Positions 1-10,200 of a stretch of DNA of 64,000 nt are shown here, piece after piece. The translations under genes were made by a program, and so were the position numbers. The stretch covers positions 1,612,001 to 1,676,000 of the forward strand of contig NZ_MASR01000001.1 in assembly GCF_001758195.1 (NCBI RefSeq). The letters are read 5' to 3'. Every line of letters begins with the position of its first letter. Position 1 is the stretch's first letter. The notes below the pieces were generated by a model, which was not told the DNA's origin, did not search any database, and was given only the letters and a program-made list of their open reading frames with translations. The DNA comes from Pseudohongiella acticola (GTDB lineage Bacteria > Pseudomonadota > Gammaproteobacteria > Pseudomonadales > Pseudohongiellaceae).

Positions 1-240
1 GTCGCGCGCCAGTTCCGCCGCGCGCTGCAGATCCGGCGGAATGCCGATGGCATCAACCAGCAAACGCACATTGTCCAGATAGAACACCGGCAACGGATTC
101 AGTCGCTCCCGGCGCCAGTTCTCATCAATCTGGCGAATGGAAAAGGTAATAACAAAAAAGAAAAGAATAACGGTCGCACTGAAAATCAGAAAGAGCCGGA
201 AGAACAGAGATCCGGTCACTTTCGGCAGCAGGGATTTCAT
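1..240 (-). CDS. Sensor histidine kinase, N-terminal part (cut by window edge)
   Basis: Reading leftwards from an ATG at 240, the frame stays open to the window edge. It encodes a short basic N-terminus, a strongly hydrophobic segment at about residues 11-33 rich in Phe, Leu and Ile, and then the start of a polar periplasmic region. This is the usual start of a membrane-bound histidine kinase. The start codon overlaps the stop of the response regulator gene in an ATGA, so the two are translationally coupled and should form a pair. The catalytic HisKA and ATPase domains lie outside the window, so kinase identity rests on context and on the membrane segment. Confidence 0.75.
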   Translation of the reverse strand, partial: MKSLLPKVTGSLFFRLFLIFSATVILFFFVITFSIRQIDENWRRERLNPLPVFYLDNVRLLVDAIGIPPDLQRAAELARD

Positions 241-938
241 TGCAATTGACCGACAAAAGTATAGCCGCGCCCCCACACAGTCTTGATGAATCGCGGCGTT
301 TTGGAGGTGTCTTTAAGTTTGTGACGCAAGCGGCTGACCAGGGTATCCACGGCCCGTGAGAACAGTTCAGCATCGATGCCGCGCAGGCGGTTCATCAACT
401 CGTCCCGGGTAAACGTCTTGTTGGGAGACTGGATGAACAGCACCAGCAACTCGTACTCCATAGTCGTCAGCTCAACCAGTTCACTGTCCAGATGGACGGT
501 ACGGCGGCTGGTATCAACGTCCAGCCCCTCAATACGAGGCAGATCATTGTCCGCCCGGATTTCGTCGCCAGCGCGGCGCAGAATATTGGTGATGCGGGCC
601 ACCAGCTCTCTTGGCTCAAAAGGCTTGGGCAGATAATCGTCCGCGCCCAGTTCCAGGCCCACAATACGATCAGTGACTTCGCCATGGGCGGTCAGCATCA
701 TGATCGGCAAATGGCCATACACTGAGGTTTTAGCGCGGATTTCGCGGCAGATTTCAAAGCCGTCTTTTTCAGGTAACATGACGTCCAGAATCAGCAGATC
801 AGGCTTGGAACGCTTGAGCAGCTCAAATCCCTTGCTCGGCGTGTGGGCAACCGTGACCTTCATGTCATAACGGTCCAGATACTGCGTCAGCAATTGGCCC
901 AGTTTTTCGTCATCATCTATTATTAGTATCTGCTTCAT
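237..938 (-). CDS. OmpR/PhoB-family response regulator
   Basis: A 233-residue two-domain regulator. The receiver domain (about 1-120) has the acidic triad DDD at 8-10, the phospho-acceptor Asp52 in LLILDVMLP, the Thr of MMLTAHG and the Lys of LPKPFEP. The winged-helix DNA-binding domain (about 135-233) has TTMEYELL and ends with the typical VWGRGYTF. It most resembles the RstA/CpxR/OmpR type, but the exact orthologue and signal cannot be assigned. The start was placed at 938 because the receiver begins at once with MKQILIIDDD. An upstream in-frame ATG at 968 would add ten residues, and neither has a good ribosome site. The downstream partner is the kinase that overlaps its stop. Confidence 0.9.
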   Translation of the reverse strand: MKQILIIDDDEKLGQLLTQYLDRYDMKVTVAHTPSKGFELLKRSKPDLLILDVMLPEKDGFEICREIRAKTSVYGHLPIMMLTAHGEVTDRIVGLELGADDYLPKPFEPRELVARITNILRRAGDEIRADNDLPRIEGLDVDTSRRTVHLDSELVELTTMEYELLVLFIQSPNKTFTRDELMNRLRGIDAELFSRAVDTLVSRLRHKLKDTSKTPRFIKTVWGRGYTFVGQLQ

Positions 939-972
939 AGGGCAGGAGTTTACGAATTTGCCGGACATAAAT

Positions 973-1001
973 CAATCTGTGATGGCGCTCTGGCGTATAA
1001 T
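973..1001 (+). promoter_or_regulatory. Candidate sigma-70 promoter for yheS
   Basis: A perfect TATAAT lies at 996-1001, 47 bases before the yheS start. The -35 box 17 bases upstream (CAATCT at 973-978) is poor. The region is the divergent gap between the response regulator and yheS. Confidence 0.5.
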
Positions 1002-1047
1002 GCCCGTTTTCAAACATACACCCACTGGTACAAACCTCGGTTGACGC

Positions 1048-3000
1048 ATGATCAGTCTTAACAACGCCCGCCTGATGCGCGGTGAGCACACGCTGCTCGA
1101 CAGCGCCAGCATCACCATCCACAAAGGCCAGAAAACCGGTGTCATCGGCCGCAATGGCAGCGGCAAATCCAGCCTTTTCGCCTGCCTGACCGGGCAGATT
1201 GCACTGGACGCCGGTGATCTGTTCATTCCGGATGGCCTGCGCTGCGCCTGGATGAAACAGGAGACCGCGGGGGCCAGGCGATCGGCGCTGGATTATGTAA
1301 TCGACGGCGATGAACGCTACCGCCAGATCGAAGACCAGTTAGCTCGCGCTGAAGACAACAATGACGGTCATGCCATTGCCAATCTGCATAACGAACTGGA
1401 CAAGATAGACGGTTATGATGTGCAGGTACGTGCTGAGCAGCTGTTGTCCGGCCTGGGTTTTGCCATCGACAGCTTTCAGCAGCCGGTTTCTGCCTTCTCC
1501 GGTGGCTGGCGGGTGCGCCTGAACCTGGCCGCTGCCTTGATGGCGCCCTCGGATTTATTGCTGCTCGACGAGCCCACCAACCACCTGGACCTGGAAGCAA
1601 CCATCTGGCTGGAGCAATGGCTTAATCGTTATCAGGGCACACTGTTGTTGATTTCGCATGACCGCAGCTTCCTCGACAAGGTCATCGACCACGTCGTCAG
1701 TTTCGAGCAGAACAACCTGTTCATGTACAAAGGCAATTTCACTGCTTACGAAATTCAGCGCGCCGAACGTCTGGCTCAACTGCAGGCGGCGGCCGAGAAA
1801 CAGATGCGGCGTAAAGCCGAGATCGAAGACTTTGTGCGCCGCTTCCGGGCCAAGGCCAGTAAAGCCAAACAGGCACAAAGTCGCCTCAAGGAACTGTCGC
1901 GTATGGAAGCGATTGCACCAGCGCACATCGATTCACCTTTCAGGTTCGAATTTCTGACACCTGAAAAAACCGCCAGTGATCTGCTCAATTTCAAGAAAGT
2001 CAGCATCGGTTTTGATCAGCCATTGGTGCAGGGCATCAACCTGAAACTGCACGACACCACCCGTATCGGGCTGCTGGGGTTTAACGGCGCAGGCAAATCA
2101 ACGCTACTGAAAACGCTGGCCGAGCAGCTGCCGGTACTGGAAGGCGAGGTAGTCGCATCCAAACACCTGCGTGTTGGTTACTTTGCCCAACATCAGGTTG
2201 ATGTCATCGACATGAAAGCCAGCCCGACCACTCTGATTCAACGCGCCGACCCCGGCGCACGCGAACAGGAGATACGTAACTTTCTGGGCGGTTTCGACTT
2301 CCGCGGTGATCGGGTGTCCGAGCCTATCGTCAATTTCTCCGGCGGTGAAAAAGCACGTCTGGCACTGGCACTGATTGTCTGGCAAAAGCCCAATGTGCTG
2401 TTACTGGATGAGCCCACCAACCACCTGGACCTGGAGATGCGGCATGCGCTGACGGTGGCCCTGCAGGGTTTCGAAGGCGCACTGGTGCTGGTTTCACACG
2501 ATCGCCACTTGATGAACAACACCGTTGACGAATTCTTTACCGTTCACCAGGGCCGGGTCACCCCGTTTGCTGGCGACCTTGATGACTATGCCCGCTGGAT
2601 GCAGGAACAAGGCAAAGGCGCCACAGCTGATTTTCAGCCGGGCACCAAAAAAAGCACGGATACAACCAGCTCTACTACTGGCAAATCTGCCGCCCGACAA
2701 CCTGCTCCTCCGCCCGTGGTCGATAAAAAGGAAGCACGAAAACAGGCCGCCATCCAGCGCGAGCAACTGGCACCGCTGAGACGTGAAGTGCGCACGCTGG
2801 AAAAAACCATGGAGAAACTCAGCGCCGAACTGAGCGTACTGGAAGACAGACTCGGTGACGCCTCTCTTTATGAAGACAGCCGGCGCGATGAACTGACTGA
2901 ATTGGTGCGCCAGCAGGGTTACTGCAAGGCCGAACTCAGCCAGGCCGAAGAAAACTGGCTGGAAAAAAGTACCGAGCTGGAGGAGCTGCTCGCGGAATAG
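1048..3000 (+). CDS. yheS: ABC-F family ATPase YheS
   Basis: A 650-residue soluble protein with two ABC ATPase domains and no membrane segments, which defines the ABC-F class of ribosome-associated translation factors. The first Walker A is GRNGSGKSS at residues 34-42 and the second is GFNGAGKST. Both domains have LLLLDEPTNHLDL Walker B loops and signature motifs (FSGGWRVRL and FSGGEKARL). The linker is rich in Arg/Lys and contains FRAKASKAKQAQSR. A Lys/Glu-rich coiled-coil tail follows residue 560. Text and length match E. coli YheS closely throughout. The family acts on stalled ribosomes, and the specific role of YheS is still poorly defined. Confidence 0.95.
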   Translation: MISLNNARLMRGEHTLLDSASITIHKGQKTGVIGRNGSGKSSLFACLTGQIALDAGDLFIPDGLRCAWMKQETAGARRSALDYVIDGDERYRQIEDQLARAEDNNDGHAIANLHNELDKIDGYDVQVRAEQLLSGLGFAIDSFQQPVSAFSGGWRVRLNLAAALMAPSDLLLLDEPTNHLDLEATIWLEQWLNRYQGTLLLISHDRSFLDKVIDHVVSFEQNNLFMYKGNFTAYEIQRAERLAQLQAAAEKQMRRKAEIEDFVRRFRAKASKAKQAQSRLKELSRMEAIAPAHIDSPFRFEFLTPEKTASDLLNFKKVSIGFDQPLVQGINLKLHDTTRIGLLGFNGAGKSTLLKTLAEQLPVLEGEVVASKHLRVGYFAQHQVDVIDMKASPTTLIQRADPGAREQEIRNFLGGFDFRGDRVSEPIVNFSGGEKARLALALIVWQKPNVLLLDEPTNHLDLEMRHALTVALQGFEGALVLVSHDRHLMNNTVDEFFTVHQGRVTPFAGDLDDYARWMQEQGKGATADFQPGTKKSTDTTSSTTGKSAARQPAPPPVVDKKEARKQAAIQREQLAPLRREVRTLEKTMEKLSAELSVLEDRLGDASLYEDSRRDELTELVRQQGYCKAELSQAEENWLEKSTELEELLAE

Positions 3001-3002
3001 TC

Positions 3003-4073
3003 TTATTCGCGAGTGGCCTGCAACTCTATCTGGTAAATAACGCGAGCATTATCCCGCAATGTAACCACCTCGACGGTATCGCCCGCTTCCCTGGCTTCCA
3101 GCACCGTAAGCAGATCATCCTCATTCGTCACCACGCTACCATCGACTTCGACAATGACATCGCCGAGCACGATGCCCTGCCGCGTCTCAGTCAGTCCGCG
3201 CATGCCCTCACGTTCCGGGCTGCTGCCCTGCAACACATCCAGCACAATCACGCCCTCAATGCGCCAGCGATTACGGTAATAATCGGCGTACTGCGGCGGG
3301 AACAGGCTGATGCCCAGTGTCGGTGTTTGCACACGGCCAAATTCAATCAGCTCCGGCACAATTTTTTTCACCGTATTCACCGGTATGGCAAAACTGATAC
3401 CGGAGCTGGCACCACTGGGACTGTAGATAGCAGTGTTGACGCCAACCAGCTGCCCCAGCGAATTAAGAAGCGGGCCACCCGAATTACCGGGGTTGATGGC
3501 AGCATCGGTCTGTATCACATCACGAATCTGGCGCCGCGTAACCGAGTTGATCTCACGCCCCAGCGCGCTGATTACGCCTACCGTTAATGTGGTATCCAGA
3601 CCAAACGGATTGCCAATGGCCAGTACCTTGCGCCCTACTTCCAGCAATCCCGAATCACCCAGTGCGACCGGCGTCAATTGCTCGGCCGGTGCATCAATGC
3701 GCAACACAGCCAGGTCCTTGTCCGGCTCTGCCCCGACGACCTGTGCCTGCCAGGCTGTGCCATCCTGCAGTGTCACGGTGACCCGGGAAGCATTTTGAAT
3801 AACGTGGAAATTGGTGACGATATATCCGCGTTTGTCCCAGACAAACCCCGACCCACTGCCTTGCGGTATTTCTTCCGGATTAAGGTTAAATACGGAACGT
3901 CGCACCATGCGTGAGTTGGTAATGTACACCACAGACGGACTGGCACTTTTGAAGACGTCAATGTTGTTTTCTTCGTCGTTGGTGCGGAAACTGTCGTAGT
4001 CGGCGGCAAGCGCTGTGGTGGAGGCGGTGATAGCGGTAAAACCGAAAAGCAGCAGGGCAAGGAGGCGTTTCAT
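3003..4073 (-). CDS. Periplasmic HtrA/DegP-type serine protease with one PDZ domain
   Basis: A 356-residue exported trypsin-fold protease. A signal peptide covers about residues 1-23 (ending ALA). The catalytic triad is readable: His90 in TNFHV, Asp120 in DKDLAVL and Ser198 in GNSGGPL. A single PDZ domain follows at about 255-350, with LGDVIVEVDG. Proteobacterial DegP and DegQ have two PDZ domains, so the architecture is closer to DegS or to the plant/cyanobacterial Deg1-HhoA type, but with a cleavable signal rather than an anchor. It should handle misfolded envelope proteins. It converges with yheS, with two bases between stops. It is transcribed in the same direction as the MSHA locus but separated from it by 165 bases. 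Confidence 0.9.
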   Translation of the reverse strand: MKRLLALLLFGFTAITASTTALAADYDSFRTNDEENNIDVFKSASPSVVYITNSRMVRRSVFNLNPEEIPQGSGSGFVWDKRGYIVTNFHVIQNASRVTVTLQDGTAWQAQVVGAEPDKDLAVLRIDAPAEQLTPVALGDSGLLEVGRKVLAIGNPFGLDTTLTVGVISALGREINSVTRRQIRDVIQTDAAINPGNSGGPLLNSLGQLVGVNTAIYSPSGASSGISFAIPVNTVKKIVPELIEFGRVQTPTLGISLFPPQYADYYRNRWRIEGVIVLDVLQGSSPEREGMRGLTETRQGIVLGDVIVEVDGSVVTNEDDLLTVLEAREAGDTVEVVTLRDNARVIYQIELQATRE

Positions 4074-4238
4074 AGGGTACTCCAGTATCTCTATCGACGT
4101 TTAGGGATGATGGCGGCGCCTAAAAGCAAATTCAAGGACTGATGTCAGTGGCATGGAGCCATGAGGCAGATGTGGGCGGGGCCACATCAACCCCATGACT
4201 CCTGTCAGGGCCAGTGGCTCGGCGTCAATCAACGGCCG
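4074..4238. other. Intergenic gap between mshQ and the protease gene
   Basis: 165 bases without a gene. A short hairpin (7-bp arms 4169-4175 and 4182-4188, six-base loop) could end mshQ transcription, but there is no T tract. The promoter of the protease gene should also lie here; no clear -10/-35 pair was recognised. Confidence 0.35.
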
Positions 4239-7200
4239 TCAGGGTGGTGTCGGGCCGTTGTAAATTTCCTGCCAGTGGATCACCCGGTCATGGCTGCGGA
4301 ATTGACCAAACTCCAGCTGCGCACGCGGGTTTTCATCATAATCCGCATCAATTTCCGGCCAGCGGAATTGCAGGAACGGCAGCCCCAACTCATCCAGGTC
4401 AAGCTCGACGTCTACCGTGCCACTGTTGCCTTCACCTGCCGCTGTTGCGGTAAAGGTTTCATCACTGGGGTTGGTGCCACTTTCAACGCCCTGTACCTGG
4501 CCGTTATGGAATTCAGTGGTCTGCGGCGTCACAATTTCAGTCTCGCCGTCATCCAGATTGCCAGTATACGTACCAGGCACCAGCGTCAATTCGTCCGCAT
4601 CAATGATGGTACAACTGTCATCCGTATTCACCACAAAGCGCTCACCATCGAAGTATTCGACCCGGAAGGTGATAGCCAGATCTTCCGTTTCCGGCCCAAA
4701 GGCATTGTTGATAAGCAGGCGTCCGTAACGGAAATCATGCTCGGCAATCAGATTGTACTCCGGCGTTGCCTCGGTGATTTCAGTATCCAGATCACCCGGA
4801 TCCAGCGTCACACCGTCACTGTCGATAGGCACAAAGGCAATCAGCGTATCCTCGAAGGGGCCATCGGGCACGGCCGGATCGGCTCGACTGAACGCCAGAT
4901 TACCTTCCAGTGCCAGTTCGCCGCCCTGAACGCTGGACCAGGTCGCCTGATAATTTGCAGGTATTGAGATATTGTCCAGACGCGCACTCAAGTCGTTGTT
5001 GTCCGCGCTTGCGACCTCTTCAATGGCCCGGAAATTGAGCTGAGCGTAGGTGGCCAGTTTGGCAAAACCACCGCGATAATTCACTGTCGTTGCGCCCTGA
5101 ATATTACGCGCCACCAGATCCAGCTCTATGCCAAAAGGTTCGTCCATATACGTGAACAGAGACGGCGGCACGCAACTGGCTGCGACTCGCGGCAACAGCG
5201 CCGTGGTCACTACGTCAAAGCGGCGCGGATAGAAGCGCCCAACATCGTTGACCACCCCCCGTATGACATCGGTGCCAAGATAGGCCAGCGCATTGTTGCC
5301 GCTATCCACCAGTTCTGCCTGCATGTCGATAATGCCCACTTCGTTGTAACTGATACTGGCACTACCGGTGCCTTCAATGGCACTGTAATTGTCGAAGTTG
5401 TTAAAGGTCAGCGTATCGCTGGTCAGGGAACCCCGCACACCGCCAAGCGCTTCGGCCTGATTCTCCAGCACCGTCAATCGGACTCTATAGTCATCTGCCT
5501 GTCCATCGGAGTCATAATAGAAATTGGGTGTTGGCCGGTTGTCATAAAGATTTGCACCGACGTCGGGCTGGCCATCCTGATCGGCATCATCATCGACTGC
5601 CTGCCAAGCCATGGCGGTCACCAGCGTATCAAAACCTTCACCGGCGTAAACAAACACATTCCCGTCCGAATCAGTCGCCAGAGAATCAGCGGTATTGCCG
5701 GCACGATCCGGGAAGTTGTCCGCCGGCTGACTGTCGGCACGATCCAGCCCTTCGTCACCCGGGAAGTCGATGGCAAAACCGAAAGGCCGAACCACAAACA
5801 GGTTACTGATGCCGGTCATGTAGTCGTTGGAAACGCCCGGTGGGTTCAGCGGGTCATCAGGCAAGGTGTCACCAAAGAAACCAAAGGGAATATTGTAACG
5901 GCTGTGCAGCTGCATGCGGCCCACATCAGAATAATTCAACTCAATGGTGGCTCCGATATCACCAGATGGCTGCGTGATGAAATCCAGTTCAACCTCAGTA
6001 TAGGCCGAGGCACCAGCGCCGCCGTTGTCATCCACCAGTGCGACCGCCTCTCCGTTAACAGTGAAGCTCTCTCCACTGACGCAACTGTCATTGTCATTAC
6101 ACTCTGCAGCAATTTCGATCGGCAAGGTCTGTCCCGCGTCAAACAGCGGCACACACTGCATCGGGTCCTGATCCGAGCTTCTGACACCCTGCACGGTCAA
6201 CAGATGCCCCAGCGGTGCAACATTGGAAGGCTTGCCGGCAATCTGTGTGCCGATAGTGTAGTTGTCCTGGGTTTCGTTGTAGAACACCAGGCCGGCTTCG
6301 GCTATCTGCAAGGTCGGGTCTTCACTCGAGTCCTCCGTTGCCGTGCTGGTCTGGCCCTGAACACTGATATTGACCGGTGTCATGGCGCCAGCCGGCACGG
6401 TGTAATTCAACAACAGGCTGACTGATTCTTCGCCTTGCGGGAAGGCATAAGTGGCAACACCATTGTCGGTCTGGCTGGCTATCGGTGTCAGTGTACCGCC
6501 ACCGTTAAGCACCCGGGCCCAGACCCCTTTGGCCGGTGAAACACTGATATTAATGGTCTCACCGTTGGCGCTGATGTCGCCGTCGGCTGCGTCATGCGCG
6601 GTAATGGTAATGGGGGTTCCGACGCAGGAAATACCAAAGCCGCTGTGCGAGATGGCATAGTGATTCAGCGAACCCGAGCCAGTGTAGCCACACTCATCCG
6701 TGGCAGTCGCTATTTTCACGTTGTCGATAAAGAAACGACCGGTGACTGCATACCCATTGGCAATCCGGAACCGGATCTGAGACGTTGTGCTCAGATTGGG
6801 ATTGCCGCCCAATGCCGTGGTCAGGTTCAACGATGCCATACCACTACCGCTTGCACTGGCGCTGGTGTACGACGCCAGTTGCGTCCACGCCGGGTTCCCA
6901 GTGCTGGTGCCTCGCGCCTCAACAACCACCTGGTCTGTCGGGGCAACACCGGTAAAATTGTAGTTAAAGCTCAGCACGACAGCTTCCGTGGCCGGCACTG
7001 ACGCCAGGTTAAAGGTACGCATCAACGAAGGCTCAATGCTGTTATTAATGGCGTAATTATTCGAGCGCAGGCGCAACTTCTGATGCCCCGGAATGTTGTT
7101 GACATCATTGATTACCCTGACATTGCCAGTTGCGGGACTGGCAACAATTGCCGCACTTTCGCCGTCGACTTCAGTCCAGTCACCAGTCCAGTTACGGGTA

Positions 7201-10200
7201 CCGTCATTACGGCTGTAGGACACCGTGTTGAACAGGTCTTCCCAGGTGATTTCAGTCAACTCGTCGTTAAAGACAAAGTTGGGACTTTCACTGGCCAGCA
7301 CACTGGCGATGCCGTTAGTGGCGGTAATTTTGATAGTCGCCGTCTCATCATAACTCAGCCGCAAGACTACGGTGCCGTTATCATCCGGGTCGAAACGATA
7401 GACTGCCGCGCCATCATCCAGCGTGCCATTGTTGAGTGAGCCCATGACCCCTGTGTGTTCAGACCAGTTGCCCACGCCGGTACTGGTGGCAAGTCGCACA
7501 GAACCGTAGTAATCGGTGTCACGGTCGTGTGTCAGTCCGTCATGTTTGCTGATCCGCACCAGAGCAAAAGCGCATACACTGCCCGCCTGTACTACTCTGA
7601 CACTGAAGTGACCATGATAGCCGTCTTCCACAAGGTGCAGGGCATCAAGGCGCCGCTCAGCGGCAGTCGGTTGAGCCAACACGTCTGGCGTAAATACGCC
7701 CAGCTCCTGGTCACCCAGGAACAGATTCTCGGTAGTATTGTCGGTACGATTCAACTGGGTAACGTCATCACGGGTGACAACGGTGCCATCCACCGGGTCC
7801 ATGGCCGGATCATCACCGATGATCGCGGTTTCGTTGTCCACAGACAGCGCCAGCGTATCTATGGTTGCTGTCGGGTCATTGGGATCTACGCGTACGTAGA
7901 AGGCATCCAGATCGACATTGCCGTTGCCCTCTGTGGCACCAAAGACATCGTCGTCACTGCCCTCCAGATAAACAGACGCGGTCACATTGGCGCCGCTGCG
8001 GTCCAGCGCAATGATGTCTGACGACGTAAACGACAGGCTGTCGAAACTCGTGGTTGCCCCGCCGGTCGTGGACAGCAACACGGTGCATTCAGAATGGTTC
8101 GCACTGGCTGGACAATCATCATTGATGTAGACGCCATTGATGTTAACGGAGGCGAAATTATCAAACACCGTTGAACCCTGCAGGAACATGAACGCCTCGC
8201 CGGTAATCGGGTCGTAGCGCACCAGGTCCCAGGGTTCAAACGCCAGATTGTTGGTACCAATGACACTGCTGCCATTCGCGGACAAAATGATGTGACCATT
8301 CTTCAGCAAGTGCACCGCATTGATATCATCGATGCGGCTGCCATTGCTCACGCTGTCATCGAAGAACATCACCGCCTCATCGGTCTGTGGGTCATAGATG
8401 ATCAGGTCATGGTTTTCAAAATTGTTCAGGCCGCCAATTGATGTATCGTTGCCGGGCGTTGATACCGACAACAGGAACCGTTCCTGACCCGCAACTGGCG
8501 GGCCAACAATCGTGCTACTGTTGGTAGACGTATTGTTGCTCTGGAAATTATCGAAGTTGCCGTCACCAGCAACCACCTGCGCCGTGTTGACCACATTGGT
8601 CCGGGCACTGCCAGTGACCAATACATCAAGCAGCAATGTCGTGCTTTCATTGAGCGCCAGTTCGCCGTCAAATTCACAATTCAGTGTCGGTGTCAGTGTG
8701 CTGCAACTCCACTCCGTGTCAGTGCTGCTGAAACCGGTAAAGGTAACGCCCGACGGCTGGACATCAGACAGGGTAAAGGGCACGGTGGTGTCATCAGGCC
8801 CCAGATTGGTCACCACCAATTGGTACTGACCGGGCTGATCAACTTCAAGTGAATCAACCAGAGTCTTGACGATACGCAGATCGGTACGAATACCCTGCAC
8901 GGTGGAGATCACACTGGCGACATTGTTATTGCTGTCAGTTTTCGCAGTTACCGTGTTCGGGTTTATGGCGCCGCCCTGTAAGTCGTATTTGTTATCAAAC
9001 TGCGGTGAGCGATCACAGGTACTTTCCAGTGGCACCAGACCGGTTGTGGTGGGCGTGCAGTTGCCTCCGGTATGGACGCCACGGGCTGTCACCGTGCGAT
9101 TGTTCTGGTTCAACGTGAACACATCAGGACCACTCAGGTCCACATCGATATCAATCACAGGCAAGTCTGCGCCCGATGCCAGCGGGGTCACGTTGCCAAT
9201 ATCATAGGTGCAGGTAAATGCACCATCGGACGGCGCCAGCGTGACATTACAGGACCAGCCGGTACCCACGACCTGACCGGCATTGGCAAATGTCATACCT
9301 GCCGGCAGTTGCATCGCCACTGTGACCACGCCAGTGGCATCTCCGCCAGTCGACGTGCCGTTACCGTTATTGGTCACCGTTATCTGGTAGCTGCCGTCGC
9401 CGTTGACTTTGAAGTCACCGCTTTGACTGAGGAAAACTTCAATGTCGGCAATCGGGAAATTGGTAACACTGATAATTTCCGATACCAGCATCACCAGATC
9501 CTGACCGGAGCTGTAGCGCGTAGTGATGCGCTCAGCCTCATTATTGGGCTGGGAAAAATCAAACAGTGTTTCGTTACCCAGATAATGGGTATCGATGTCG
9601 ACACCGTAACTGCTGCCGATTCGATCGCCGCTACGACCCGAGAGCTGTGCATCCGGGCCAGGAAAGTCAATTTCATAACCATCGTCATTCTGGCTATTTG
9701 TAATTATTCCCGGCGGCTCATTTTTTCCAATCCAGGAATAGAAGGGTGGATCAACGCCATTGTCATACAGCTCAAAGATGGGGCGCGTGATGGTACCGTT
9801 AAATTCATTGTTGATGGGGTTATAGCTGTTGGTGTGTTCCTGCGACATATTGTTGAACACGACCGAATCCGGCGCATCCTGAATGCCCAGAGACTCGTCG
9901 CCATTGTTCAGCGTCTCATCGCCTTCAAGCGTAAAGTGGGTGACCTGGCCATTAGGAAGGTATCGATCTTCGTCATAGGTCGCCATTCTGAAATTCCGTG
10001 GCACCAAGGTGAACGAAGCCCACTGGAAGGGTTGAAAGCCATGGAACAGGTTAACCACCCGCAATTGTTCATCATCATTGTCGTAAACAACAACCAGAGA
10101 CCAACCGGCCGCGCAGGTCGCGTTATTATCCCAGTCACCGGTATTGGACACGGCAAAATCACTCACCCGGTAGTCACCGTTTTGGGTAACCAGCTCTGTG